A stretch of 48,027 nt of DNA from a virus (IMGVR_UViG_3300032236_000715:1-48027), one strand, 5' to 3'. Positions 24,770-32,632 are shown, counted from the stretch's first letter. Notes: a model not told the origin generated them from the sequence alone. Program-made: numbers and translations.

Positions 24770-26023
24770 ATGATATTAGCGTATCTACTACTATTAACAG
24801 GTTTAACAATATCGGCGGTCGCAATTTACTACTCTGTAGTAGGTTTGACCGCTATATTTTCCGCGGCGGCAATCCCTATTATTATTATGGGGTCAGCCCT
24901 TGAAGTAGGCAAACTAGTATGCGCCTCTTGGTTAAAAGCTAACTGGGAGAAAGCTCCTAAGTTCATGAAGTACTATATGACTATTGCAGTCATAGTATTG
25001 ATGCTCATTACCTCAATGGGTATCTTCGGATTCCTCTCCAAAGCACACAACGATCAAACACTAGTAAGTGGTGACGTTGGCAGTAAGATTGCAATATATG
25101 ACGAAAAAATCAAAACTGCAAAAGACAATATTGAAGCCGACCGTAAACAACTTAAACAGATGGATGAAGCTGTTGACCAAATCATGGGTCGAAGTACAGA
25201 TGAAAAGGGTGCGGACAAAGCAAATGCTGTGCGTAAATCACAACAACGTGACCGTCAGGCGCTTGCCAAAGACATCGAAGCCAACCAGAAAATTGTTGCA
25301 CAACTTAATGACGAAGCCGCACCTATCCGTGCAGAAGTACGCAAGGTCGAAGCTGAGGTAGGGCCGATAAAATACATCGCGGCATTTATCTACGGAACCT
25401 CGCCAGACGAGTCAATGTTAGAAAGAGCAGTTACCTGGATCATCATCTTAATTGTTGTTGTGTTTGATCCATTAGCGGTTATTATGTTGCTAGCCGCACA
25501 AATGACATTTGCATGGACTAAAGAACAAAAAGAAAATAATTGGATTGATGAACAAGTAGACGACTTGAACAATTCTGCCTTCGTTGCCGATGTTGGCGAA
25601 AAACCTATACTAGAAGAAAAAGCAGAAATAGAAAAAGAGTTTGAAGGTGTTCGTGTTCCTGGTGGCGAATGGATACAGACAGGTCCTGAAATTGAATCTA
25701 CACAACCAGCAGTTGATTATCATTTTGTTGAAGAATTCCATGAAGAAGATCCACCGCCACTAACTGCTGATAGTACTACATCTATTGTAGAACCTGAAAT
25801 TCCAATGCCTATTGAACAATGGAATAAGATGATTGAAGAAGCAGAAAAAGCCGCAGAAGAATCTGCGATGGCTGACCGTTTGGCAAAAGGTGAAACATAT
25901 ATAGATGGAGAAGGAAAAGAGACTCCAACGGAACCAGTATACTCAGAAGAAGACGGTTCAAAAAAAAAGACTTATATGATCAAGGATCCGACAGGACAGA
26001 TACAAACAAAGACGAGGGAGTAA
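24770..26023 (+). CDS. Large membrane protein with coiled coil, zero-frame product of a second candidate -1 frameshift gene
   Basis: 417 residues. Three N-terminal membrane segments are clear (YLLLLTGLTISAVAIYY, AIPIIIMGSALEVG, YYMTIAVIVLMLITSMGIF). A coiled-coil loop follows (about 97-195, with DEKIKTAKDNIEADRKQ), then two more spans (WIIILIVVVFDPLAVIMLL). An acidic cytoplasmic tail follows. Proteins of this form are conserved in T4-like marine phages. At codon 400 lies TCA AAA AAA AAG, the same slippery tract as in the 12003 gene. The zero frame continues 17 residues (TYMIKDPTGQIQTKTRE) to TAA. The -1 frame stays open for 108 codons, giving 508 residues. Confidence 0.65.
   Translation: MILAYLLLLTGLTISAVAIYYSVVGLTAIFSAAAIPIIIMGSALEVGKLVCASWLKANWEKAPKFMKYYMTIAVIVLMLITSMGIFGFLSKAHNDQTLVSGDVGSKIAIYDEKIKTAKDNIEADRKQLKQMDEAVDQIMGRSTDEKGADKANAVRKSQQRDRQALAKDIEANQKIVAQLNDEAAPIRAEVRKVEAEVGPIKYIAAFIYGTSPDESMLERAVTWIIILIVVVFDPLAVIMLLAAQMTFAWTKEQKENNWIDEQVDDLNNSAFVADVGEKPILEEKAEIEKEFEGVRVPGGEWIQTGPEIESTQPAVDYHFVEEFHEEDPPPLTADSTTSIVEPEIPMPIEQWNKMIEEAEKAAEESAMADRLAKGETYIDGEGKETPTEPVYSEEDGSKKKTYMIKDPTGQIQTKTRE
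25963..25969 (+). promoter_or_regulatory. Candidate -1 ribosomal frameshift heptamer A AAA AAG
   Basis: Nine As (25960-25968) are followed by G. The zero frame reads TCA AAA AAA AAG, identical in register to 12998-13007. Only a weak GATC-AAG-GATC hairpin is seen downstream. Frame change nearer the zero-frame stop, or an undercalled homopolymer, are alternatives. Confidence 0.55.
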
Positions 26024-26295
26024 TTGGCTACGTACAAAATGCAGAACAAAATCAAAATAGCCTGTGGGCAAGAATACAAGGTATAAAACCAATAGACAGC
26101 TTACATAAGGAATACTCAGAAAATAAATTTGCAGATTTTGAAGTAGATCCGCAAATTGATCAAGAACTATTTAATTTTGTAAAAGAAACTAGAGTACATG
26201 GTCCTAGATTTGACGATTATCCTGAAAAAAAATTAAAATCTTTTGAAGAGCGTATACATGAACTTAGGAAAAATAACACTAATAACTCCGCCTGA
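25969..26295 (+). CDS. -1-frame C-terminal extension of the 24770 gene
   Basis: This open frame encodes 108 residues to TGA 26293-26295. It has no ATG, GTG or TTG before its last part, so it needs a frame change to be made. The sequence is clearly protein-like: GYVQNAEQNQNSLWARIQG, then FVKETRVHGPRFDDY and KSFEERIHELRKN. It fills a 220-base stretch that otherwise has no gene, and its end overlaps the start of the next gene (26258). Confidence 0.6.
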   Translation, partial: DLYDQGSDRTDTNKDEGVIGYVQNAEQNQNSLWARIQGIKPIDSLHKEYSENKFADFEVDPQIDQELFNFVKETRVHGPRFDDYPEKKLKSFEERIHELRKNNTNNSA

Positions 26296-26674
26296 TAGAT
26301 TATTCAATATGAATTTGAGTTATCTATTAGTAAAGCCTAGCAACTTTGTTAAAGAACAGTTTCAAACTATTCTAAGCCAAAGTATCGATGATTTAAATGT
26401 ATTCATCTTTGATCACGATGATATGGATACTAGCTGGTTGCTAAGTGTAGCCATGCAAGTAGATTGCGTTATTATCGATGTGGACAACTGCGATGAAATG
26501 ACACAGAAATTTGTCACTTTTATGCTAGCCCAACCTAACGCATACTATATAACTAGTGACGAAACTACTCCATATAAATTGATAAGTAAAAATCGTATCT
26601 ACGATTTGGAATGGATAGTAGAACAACTAAAAAGCGAAGAGGACGCTGAAGACGATGATACACAAGAAGAGTAA
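26258..26674 (+). CDS. Acidic phage protein of unknown function
   Basis: 138 residues from ATG 26258 (GAAGAGCGTATAC upstream). Alternating strands and helices (SYLLVKPSNFVKEQFQTIL, LNVFIFDHDDMDTSWLLSVA, CVIIDVDNCDEMTQ) suggest a Rossmann-like or receiver-like fold. It ends in a highly acidic tail (SEEDAEDDDTQEE). Its 3' end overlaps the bS21 gene by 20 bases, so the pair is coupled. No catalytic motif can be named. Confidence 0.5.
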   Translation: MNLGKITLITPPDRLFNMNLSYLLVKPSNFVKEQFQTILSQSIDDLNVFIFDHDDMDTSWLLSVAMQVDCVIIDVDNCDEMTQKFVTFMLAQPNAYYITSDETTPYKLISKNRIYDLEWIVEQLKSEEDAEDDDTQEE

Positions 26675-26888
26675 AGGTACCGGCATTACCGTCAAAGACG
26701 GTGAAAATATTAACCAAAGTTTACGTAGATTTAAGCGTAAAATGGAAGAAGCTGGGACTTTGGACACCCTGCGTTCAAAAGAGTTCTACGAAAAACCTAC
26801 CACAGAGCGTAAGCGTAAAAAAGGTGCGGCCAAAGCACGTTGGCGTAAAAAGCTCAAAAGCGACCAATTACCTCCAAAATTATATTGA
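26655..26888 (+). CDS. rpsU: Ribosomal protein bS21
   Basis: 77 residues. The core ITVKDGENINQSLRRFKRKM and REFYEKPTTERKRKK-like segment (here SKEFYEKPTTERKRKKG) matches bS21 along its whole length. bS21 sits by the anti-Shine-Dalgarno end of 16S rRNA and affects mRNA selection. Phages that carry it may exchange it into host ribosomes to favour phage messages. The N-terminus is slightly extended (MIHKKSKGTG). It is translationally coupled to the upstream acidic gene. Confidence 0.93.
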   Translation: MIHKKSKGTGITVKDGENINQSLRRFKRKMEEAGTLDTLRSKEFYEKPTTERKRKKGAAKARWRKKLKSDQLPPKLY

Positions 26889-26913
26889 CATAATACTATA
26901 ATAGTGTTATAAT
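26885..26913 (+). promoter_or_regulatory. Consensus sigma70 promoter with palindromic spacer
   Basis: TTGACA (26885-26890), 17 bases and TATAAT (26908-26913) are exact consensus. The spacer holds TAATACTAT-A-ATAGTGTTA (26891-26909), a palindrome with one mismatch, placed where a repressor would block polymerase. It drives the exonuclease gene at 26940. Confidence 0.75.
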
Positions 26914-26939
26914 ATAAGTTCAATTAAAGAAAGAACTTA

Positions 26940-27524
26940 ATGGCTAATACTGATATTATGATTGACTTGGAGACGTTAAACACTACTCCAGATGCATCCA
27001 TCCTTACAATAGGTGCAGTCAAATTTGATCCGTTTGGATCCGAAATTAAAGAACCCGCAATGGATAGTTTCTATGTTAAAGTAGACGTAGATAGTTGCGA
27101 CAGGATTGGCTTAACTACTAATGACGATACTATTGCATGGTGGGCTCAGCAAAGTAAAGAAGCCCAAGAAGCGGCATTTGATCCCGAAGGCCGTATTGAT
27201 ATCGAAGATGCATTTGCACAATTATATAAATTCTGTTGGGGAGCCAAACGTGTCTGGTCAAATGGTAGTTGTTTTGATATTGTTATCTGTGAACATGTTT
27301 TTCGCAAAATTAACAGAGCCATTCCTTGGAAGTTCTGGGAAGTGCGTGATGTGCGTACAGCATTCGACCTTGGCATCAACCCACAACGTCCTCCCGTAAC
27401 AGCACACCATGCGCTAGAAGATGCTTGGAATCAAGCAGTAGGAATACAAAATGTCTACAATACTCTCCGAACTAGCACAACTAGCAGTGGCACTTACATC
27501 AATCCCTTTGCAAAGACCAACTGA
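26940..27524 (+). CDS. DEDDh 3'-5' exonuclease, DexA-like
   Basis: 194 residues. Motif I is MIDLETLNT (Asp and Glu). Motif II is WSNGSCFDIVI (Asp). Motif III is AHHALEDAWNQA (His and Asp). The segment DDTIAWWAQQS is a familiar feature of the T4 DexA-like group. The enzyme degrades DNA or RNA from 3' ends. It has its own consensus promoter and is followed by the MazG-like gene after 1 base. Confidence 0.85.
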   Translation: MANTDIMIDLETLNTTPDASILTIGAVKFDPFGSEIKEPAMDSFYVKVDVDSCDRIGLTTNDDTIAWWAQQSKEAQEAAFDPEGRIDIEDAFAQLYKFCWGAKRVWSNGSCFDIVICEHVFRKINRAIPWKFWEVRDVRTAFDLGINPQRPPVTAHHALEDAWNQAVGIQNVYNTLRTSTTSSGTYINPFAKTN

Positions 27525-27525
27525 T

Positions 27526-27852
27526 ATGCACTATACAAACACAGACAATCCAATCGATTTTCCAAAGGCAAATAAAATGGATTCACAAACTAGAGAAGTA
27601 ATGAACATTCTTTCTGAAGAATGTGCTGAAGTAATTCAAGCAATTAGCAAATGTCATCGTTTTGGTATTGACAATTATAAACCTGGTAAACCAAAAACCA
27701 ATCGTGAGCATTTAGAAGAAGAGCTAGGCGATTTAATGGCCATGATTGACATCCTCCACGAAATGGATGTTGTTAGTTATACCAATATTGAACTCGCATC
27801 TAAAGCTAAAATTGAAAAGCTCAAGAAATGGTCAACTATCGAAAACTTATAA
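27526..27852 (+). CDS. MazG-like nucleotide pyrophosphohydrolase
   Basis: 108 residues from ATG 27526; ATG 27577 is an alternative. The all-alpha NTP-PPase signature is ILSEECAEVIQAISK (EExxE) followed by LEEELGDLMAMIDIL (ExxD). MazG-type enzymes hydrolyse nucleoside triphosphates and, in some phages, are thought to alter (p)ppGpp or dNTP pools. Its 3' end overlaps the peptidase gene by 25 bases. Confidence 0.8.
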   Translation: MHYTNTDNPIDFPKANKMDSQTREVMNILSEECAEVIQAISKCHRFGIDNYKPGKPKTNREHLEEELGDLMAMIDILHEMDVVSYTNIELASKAKIEKLKKWSTIENL

Positions 27853-28556
27853 TCCTTTTAGGATTATTAGTTAGTTTCCACAGTCATGCATATGGCTGGT
27901 CTAAAGTAACTGCTAAAAGTTGGCTTGTTGCAGACGGGTTTGGAAATATACTCCAAAGTGAGAACTCCAACGAAGTGCGTAGTATTGCCAGCATTAGTAA
28001 ACTAATGACTGTGATGGTTGTACTAGACCAGCATCAGGATCTAACAGAAAAAATAGGCGAGCATACTAGACTCGATACTATTAATTTGGCTCTAGTGAAA
28101 TCGGACAATAAAGCCGCATTAACATTATGTGAGCATTATCCCGGCGGCACACCTGAGTGTATACGTGCAATGAATACAAAGGCTCACTTTCTAGAAATGC
28201 CCAATACTAGATTTGCAGAAGCCAGCGGGCTAAGTGTATTCAATGTAAGTACTGCAACGGAATTAATTAAACTAGTTATGGCCGCAAAAGATTATCCTGA
28301 AATCCGCGATGCCGCACAAACTACAGAAATTAAAATTAAAATCCGCAACAAGTGGTTTATATTTCACAATACCAACCCCATCATAGGCAAAAAGCATAAA
28401 TTTATAGTAAGCAAGACGGGTTATATTAATGCGTCGGGTGGCTGTATTGTAATGATGCTAGACACTGATATAGGACAAAGAATCGTAGTAGTTTTGGGCA
28501 GTAAGAATACACGCACACGTATTCCAGAAGCAGATTTTATTGCCGAAAAATATTAA
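27828..28556 (+). CDS. D-alanyl-D-alanine carboxypeptidase/endopeptidase, PBP7-like
   Basis: 242 residues. Signal peptide LIILLGLLVSFHSHAYG. The penicillin-binding motifs are SIASISKLMTV (SxxK, Ser about 55), LVKSDNKAA (SxN) and VSKTGYIN (KTG). Its length suits a minimal catalytic domain of the PBP7/DacA group without a C-terminal anchor. It acts on peptidoglycan cross-links in the periplasm. In a phage it may loosen the wall for lysis or curli export. The start overlaps the MazG-like gene. Confidence 0.85.
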   Translation: MVNYRKLIILLGLLVSFHSHAYGWSKVTAKSWLVADGFGNILQSENSNEVRSIASISKLMTVMVVLDQHQDLTEKIGEHTRLDTINLALVKSDNKAALTLCEHYPGGTPECIRAMNTKAHFLEMPNTRFAEASGLSVFNVSTATELIKLVMAAKDYPEIRDAAQTTEIKIKIRNKWFIFHNTNPIIGKKHKFIVSKTGYINASGGCIVMMLDTDIGQRIVVVLGSKNTRTRIPEADFIAEKY

Positions 28557-28571
28557 AGATTTTCTGACAGA

Positions 28572-28579
28572 GATAAATA
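28572..28579 (+). promoter_or_regulatory. T4-type late promoter of dnaK, GATAAATA
   Basis: T4 late transcription starts about six bases after this box, which here is 28585, exactly where the leader hairpin begins. Confidence 0.55.
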
Positions 28580-28584
28580 AATTT

Positions 28585-28630
28585 GTAGAGCGCCGTAAGG
28601 GCCTACATATTCTTGCTTAAACAAAGGAGA
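28585..28630 (+). promoter_or_regulatory. dnaK leader: bulged hairpin plus ROSE-like thermometer hairpin
   Basis: Hairpin I (28585-28606) pairs GUAG/CUAC, then GC/GC and CC/GG around a GUAA tetraloop, with a bulged A and a bulged G. Hairpin II pairs UCUUGCUU (28611-28618) with AAGGAGA (28624-28630). All seven bases of the ribosome site are paired, and a single G of the UUGCU motif is bulged. UUGCU pairing with AGGA around a bulged G is the signature of ROSE-type RNA thermometers. The same arrangement occurs before hsp20 (30577-30625). Confidence 0.7.
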
Positions 28631-28635
28631 AAAAT

Positions 28636-30564
28636 ATGAGCAAAATCATCGGTATCGACTTAGGTACAACAAATAGCTGTGTAGCAATTCTAGAAAACGG
28701 AGTTGCAAAAGTAATCGAAAACAGCGAAGGTGCTAGAACAACACCATCAATCATTGCATATACAAAAGACGAAGTTTTAGTAGGTGCAACAGCAAAACGA
28801 CAAGCAGTCACAAATCCAAAGAATACAATTTACGCGGCCAAGCGTTTAATCGGACGTAAGTTTGATGAAAAAGAAGTCCAGAAGGACATCGACTTGATGC
28901 CTTACAATATTGTCAAGGCAGACAACGGTGATGCTTGGATCGAAGCTAACGGAGAGAAACTTGCTCCTCCACAAGTGTCAGCTGAAGTTTTGCGTAAAAT
29001 GAAAAAGACAGCAGAGGATTATCTTGGTACAACAGTTACTCAAGCGGTTATCACAGTTCCCGCATACTTTAACGACTCACAAAGACAAGCTACTAAAGAC
29101 GCTGGTAAAATCGCCGGCTTGGAAGTACTCCGTATTATTAACGAGCCTACTGCGGCAGCTCTTGCTTATGGTGTTGATAAAGAGTCTAAAAAGGATCGCA
29201 AAATTGCTGTTTACGACCTTGGTGGTGGTACATTCGACGTATCAATCATTGAAATCGCAAATCTCGACGGCGATAAACAAATCGAAGTTTTAAGTACAAA
29301 CGGCGACACATTCTTGGGCGGCGAAGACTTTGACCAAGCTATTATGGATTACTTGGTAGACGAGTTCAAGAAAGACAACGCCATCGATCTTAAATCAGAT
29401 GTACTAGCTTTACAACGTTTGAAAGAAGCCGCAGAAAAGGCTAAGATTGAATTGTCAAGCAGTCAATCTACAAGCGTTAACTTGCCATACATCACAGCAG
29501 ATGCTAGTGGTCCTAAGCACATGAATGTTACAATCACACGTAGCAAGTTTGAACAAATGGTTGAGAAATTAATCGAGCGTTCAATTGAGCCATGTAAGAT
29601 TGCTATGCAAGATGCTAAAGTAACACCAGCAGACATCGACGAAGTTATTCTAGTTGGTGGTCAAACACGTATGCCTAAAGTACAAGAAGCAGTTGAAAAA
29701 CTATTCGGCAAGGCTCCACGTAAAGACGTTAACCCAGACGAGGCAGTTGCCGCTGGCGCCGCAGTACAAGGTGCCGTTCTAGCAGGCGACAAGACTGACG
29801 TATTGTTATTGGACGTAACTCCATTAACATTGGGCATTGAAACAATGGGCGGTGTATTCACCAAGTTGATTCACAAGAATACAACAATCCCAACTAAGCA
29901 TTCACAAGTATTCTCAACAGCAGAAGACAACCAACCAGCAGTTACTATTAAGATTGCTCAAGGTGAACGTGAAATCTACAAGTATAACAAACAACTAGGC
30001 GAGTTCAATTTGGAAGGTATTGCACCAGCAATGCGTGGCATGCCACAAATTGAAGTTACACTTGATATTGACGCAAACGGTATTTTGAATGTAAGTGCTA
30101 AGGACAAGAACACCGGCAAAGAAAACAAGATTACCATTAAGTCAGACTCAGGTTTAACAGATGCAGAAATTCAGCGTATGATCCGCGAAGGCGAAGAAAA
30201 CGAAGAAGCTGACCGCAAAGCTAAGGCTTTAATCGAAATTCGCAATCGTGCTGAAGGCGATATCCATTCAATTGGCAAAGACTTTGAAACATACAAAGAC
30301 AAGCTAACTGAAGAAGATAAGACTGCTTATCAAACTAAACTTGATGAGTTGAAAGAGATCATGAAAGGCGAGGATGTAGAAGCTATTGAAACTGCCTTAG
30401 GCAAATGGTTTGATACAACTAAGCCAATTATGACAGTTAAGCAAGCTGACCAGCTAGAGAAGGAATCACAAACAGATTTCGCCAAAGCTGAGAACGCAAG
30501 CAAACCAGAAGCAGAAACTGTAGATGCGGCTTTCAAAGAAGTTGACGATACAGAAAAGAAGTAA
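28636..30564 (+). CDS. dnaK: Hsp70 chaperone DnaK
   Basis: 642 residues, full length. Nucleotide-binding motifs include [19 protein letters not shown] at the start, [33 protein letters not shown] and [13 protein letters not shown]. The linker [15 protein letters not shown] is intact, as are the substrate-binding beta domain and helical lid. The C-terminus is acidic ([11 protein letters not shown]). It binds unfolded polypeptides with ATP. No dnaJ or grpE lies in the window, so it would rely on host cochaperones. A complete dnaK is rare in phages and was probably acquired from a bacterium. It is followed by hsp20 and clpS. Confidence 0.97.
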   Translation: MSKIIGIDLGTTNSCVAILENGVAKVIENSEGARTTPSIIAYTKDEVLVGATAKRQAVTNPKNTIYAAKRLIGRKFDEKEVQKDIDLMPYNIVKADNGDAWIEANGEKLAPPQVSAEVLRKMKKTAEDYLGTTVTQAVITVPAYFNDSQRQATKDAGKIAGLEVLRIINEPTAAALAYGVDKESKKDRKIAVYDLGGGTFDVSIIEIANLDGDKQIEVLSTNGDTFLGGEDFDQAIMDYLVDEFKKDNAIDLKSDVLALQRLKEAAEKAKIELSSSQSTSVNLPYITADASGPKHMNVTITRSKFEQMVEKLIERSIEPCKIAMQDAKVTPADIDEVILVGGQTRMPKVQEAVEKLFGKAPRKDVNPDEAVAAGAAVQGAVLAGDKTDVLLLDVTPLTLGIETMGGVFTKLIHKNTTIPTKHSQVFSTAEDNQPAVTIKIAQGEREIYKYNKQLGEFNLEGIAPAMRGMPQIEVTLDIDANGILNVSAKDKNTGKENKITIKSDSGLTDAEIQRMIREGEENEEADRKAKALIEIRNRAEGDIHSIGKDFETYKDKLTEEDKTAYQTKLDELKEIMKGEDVEAIETALGKWFDTTKPIMTVKQADQLEKESQTDFAKAENASKPEAETVDAAFKEVDDTEKK

Positions 30565-30570
30565 TATAAT
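30542..30570 (+). promoter_or_regulatory. Sigma70-like promoter of hsp20
   Basis: TTGACG (30542-30547), 17 bases and TATAAT (30565-30570). It lies at the very end of dnaK. Initiation about seven bases later falls at 30577, the first base of the leader hairpin. Confidence 0.65.
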
Positions 30571-30576
30571 AAAATC

Positions 30577-30625
30577 GTAGGGCGCCTTAATTGGGCCCTA
30601 CACATTCTTGCTTAATATAAGGAGA
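30577..30625 (+). promoter_or_regulatory. hsp20 leader: bulged hairpin plus ROSE-like thermometer hairpin
   Basis: Hairpin I (30577-30601) is GUAGG-GC-(G)-CC, loop UUAAUU, GG-GC-CCUAC. Relative to the dnaK copy the bulged A is replaced by a G-C pair and the loop has changed, while the bulged G and stem are kept. Hairpin II pairs UCUUGCUU (30606-30613) with AAGGAGA (30619-30625); its loop is AAUAU instead of AAACA. Conserved stems with changed loops support a selected RNA structure. Confidence 0.72.
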
Positions 30626-30633
30626 TAAACAAA

Positions 30634-31062
30634 ATGGCAACAATGCAATTAAGAGCAATAAACCCAGCTGATCTAGCTCAAATCAGCAGAGCACTTGTAG
30701 GATTTGATACAATCTTTAATCAACGCCTACAGCAAGCAAACGGAAACTATCCTCCACATAATATTGTGAAGTATAGTGATAGCGAATACGCTATCGAAGT
30801 AGCAGTAGCTGGATTTAGTAAGGACGAGATCAATGTTGAAGTTGATCAAGACCAATTGATTGTCCGTGGTACACAAAAAACCGCAGACGAATCAAAAGAG
30901 TATTTGCATCGTGGACTAGCTAGTCGTGATTTCGAACAAAGCTGGACACTTGCAGAATACATGGAAGTAAAAGATGCTGAAGTAAAAGACGGTATGTTGA
31001 TTATTAGTATTCAACGTATTGTTCCTGAAGCATTACAACCACGTCAGATTGTAATTAAGTAA
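30634..31062 (+). CDS. Small heat-shock protein Hsp20, IbpA-like
   Basis: 142 residues. The alpha-crystallin domain (about 42-130) has YAIEVAVAGFSKDEINVEVD, LIVRGTQK, YLHRGLASRDFEQSWTL and ends GMLIISIQR. The N-terminus (GFDTIFNQRLQQA) and C-terminal I-x-I-like PRQIVIK are typical of the IbpA/HspA class. It binds unfolding proteins without ATP and hands them to DnaK, encoded upstream. ROSE thermometers are best known upstream of hsp20 genes in alpha- and gammaproteobacteria, which agrees with the leader found here. Confidence 0.93.
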   Translation: MATMQLRAINPADLAQISRALVGFDTIFNQRLQQANGNYPPHNIVKYSDSEYAIEVAVAGFSKDEINVEVDQDQLIVRGTQKTADESKEYLHRGLASRDFEQSWTLAEYMEVKDAEVKDGMLIISIQRIVPEALQPRQIVIK

Positions 31063-31068
31063 ACAACC

Positions 31069-31086
31069 GGGGGAGGCAACTCCCCC
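31069..31086 (+). promoter_or_regulatory. GC-rich intergenic hairpin between hsp20 and clpS
   Basis: GGGGGAG (31069-31075) and CTCCCCC (31080-31086) pair perfectly around a GCAA tetraloop. Only a short T run follows, so it may stabilise hsp20 mRNA or partly terminate transcription. Confidence 0.55.
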
Positions 31087-31105
31087 ACTTTTGAAAAGAT
31101 TAAAA

Positions 31106-31408
31106 ATGCCAACTACAGATATCCAACTAGATGAAACAATCAAAGTTACTATTTCAGAACCAAAACGCTGGAAAGTAATTATCCTAAATGATGACTCTAC
31201 ACCAATGGAGTTTGTCACATCAATTCTAGTAGAAATTTTTAAACATACACAAGCCACTGCTTCAGACATTATGTTGCAAGTACACCAAACTGGTAGCGGC
31301 GTTGCTGGAGTCTATAGTTTTGAAATTGCCGAAGCTAAAGCAGTTGAAGCAACAAACCAAGCTCGTACCAACGGGCATCCATTACAGATTAAATTGGAAG
31401 AAGAATGA
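31106..31408 (+). CDS. clpS: ClpS-like N-degron adaptor
   Basis: 100 residues from ATG 31106; a TTG at 31091 is an alternative. Core ClpS motifs: WKVIILNDDSTPMEFVTSIL (the NDD pocket residues), the FKHT helix, IMLQVHQTGSGVAGVYSFEIAE (substrate pocket and ClpA-facing surface). ClpS delivers N-end-rule substrates to ClpAP. Phage ClpS could redirect host proteolysis. The stop overlaps the heme oxygenase ATG (ATGA), so it is coupled to the bilin genes. Confidence 0.9.
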   Translation: MPTTDIQLDETIKVTISEPKRWKVIILNDDSTPMEFVTSILVEIFKHTQATASDIMLQVHQTGSGVAGVYSFEIAEAKAVEATNQARTNGHPLQIKLEEE

Positions 31409-31959
31409 GTTTAAAAGATCTTACACACGAAGCACATAAAGAAGCAGAAACAAAACCATTTGTAAAAATTCTGTTTTCAGGAAAAATCAATCCTGAGTTG
31501 TATGCTGTGTATCTTTTTAACCAGCATAAGATTTATGACTTGTTAGAAGCCTTTGCTATGATGCACGGGCTTATGAATGATTATCCTACAATTCGCAGAG
31601 CACCGAACATTCTTGCAGATTTTAACGAATTGTGGACAGACAAAGACAACTTGCCTGAAACATTACCAGTTGTAGAAAAGTATCACAAATATCTAATGTC
31701 TATTAAAGACGATCCTAAAAAGCTTCTAGCACATTTATACGTTAGACACTTTGGTGATCTGTCTGGAGGACAAATGATTGCTAAACGTGTACCCGGATCT
31801 GGTAAATATTACCAATTCGACGGAGATCCTGATCAAATTAAAAACATCTTACGTTCTAAATTAGATGACAGTCTTGCAGATGAAGCAATTCTATCGTTTA
31901 AGTTTGCCGGTGAATTGTTTGAAAACATGATGGAACTAGTCGAGTTTAAAGATGAGTAA
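31405..31959 (+). CDS. Heme oxygenase
   Basis: 184 residues. The proximal heme ligand is the His in LTHEAHKEAE (near residue 8 or 11). The distal helix is visible as RHFGDLSGGQMIAKRV (about 113-128), the GDLSGGQ hallmark. It oxidises heme to biliverdin, iron and CO. Cyanophages use it for phycobilin synthesis. Here it is followed by a bilin reductase that overlaps its 3' end, so biliverdin is the likely intermediate. Confidence 0.93.
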   Translation: MSLKDLTHEAHKEAETKPFVKILFSGKINPELYAVYLFNQHKIYDLLEAFAMMHGLMNDYPTIRRAPNILADFNELWTDKDNLPETLPVVEKYHKYLMSIKDDPKKLLAHLYVRHFGDLSGGQMIAKRVPGSGKYYQFDGDPDQIKNILRSKLDDSLADEAILSFKFAGELFENMMELVEFKDE

Positions 31960-32632
31960 AGTATGGGACACGTTAATAAACATTCAGCACCTATTGGAGA
32001 CGGAATTTGGCCGGACTGGGACTGAAATTTTCGAGCCTGGAATGGATCGTTTTAACCAACCTGGTTGGATTAATAGGGTATGGACTTCTGATCGTTATCG
32101 CCGCGCTCACGTTGACGTGGTTGATGCGAGAGATACTAAAGGACTCTGGATGATGCATTGTTGCATCTTCCCACATACACATAACCCTGCTCCGATTTAT
32201 GGCTTTGATGTAGTAGCCGGCAAAAACAAAATGACCGGATGTTTCCACGATTTTAGTCCGGCTGGAGACCAGTTCCATCCTATGATCGAATGGTTTGGAA
32301 CAGAAGTTGCTAAACTAGAATGGCGTAAACCACGTGCTTTACCCGACTGGGCACAGCGTATCTTTACAGAGCATATGGTTGCCGCTGGTAACGTTAGTGA
32401 CGAAGCAGAGTTAGATCAAATTACATCTATGGCTCAAACTACTCTAACACACTATCTAGATTCAGTAGGCGAAACCAATAATACTGTGCTAGATACTACT
32501 AGTTTCCAAAATTATTATTGCGATAATCAAAAGCAAAACCCGCATACACCTAAAGTTATGGCTAGTTTAGGGCTAAACGAGGAAGATGTAAAAGTATTCA
32601 TACAGGAATGTTTGTTCCCTGAAATAGTATAA
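31952..32632 (+). CDS. Ferredoxin-dependent bilin reductase (PcyA/PebS/PcyX family)
   Basis: 226 residues. The diagnostic stretch is APIYGFDVVAGKNKMTG followed by CFHDFSPAGD (about 87-113), matching the conserved G-x-D and DFSP blocks of the family. C-terminal ending EECLFPEIV-like helices (here IQECLFPEIV) fit too. These enzymes reduce biliverdin to phycobilins using ferredoxin. Its length (226) and pairing with heme oxygenase resemble the viral ho-pcyX pair reported from marine metagenomes. The exact product (phycoerythrobilin or phycocyanobilin) cannot be told by eye. Confidence 0.82.
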   Translation: MSKVWDTLINIQHLLETEFGRTGTEIFEPGMDRFNQPGWINRVWTSDRYRRAHVDVVDARDTKGLWMMHCCIFPHTHNPAPIYGFDVVAGKNKMTGCFHDFSPAGDQFHPMIEWFGTEVAKLEWRKPRALPDWAQRIFTEHMVAAGNVSDEAELDQITSMAQTTLTHYLDSVGETNNTVLDTTSFQNYYCDNQKQNPHTPKVMASLGLNEEDVKVFIQECLFPEIV

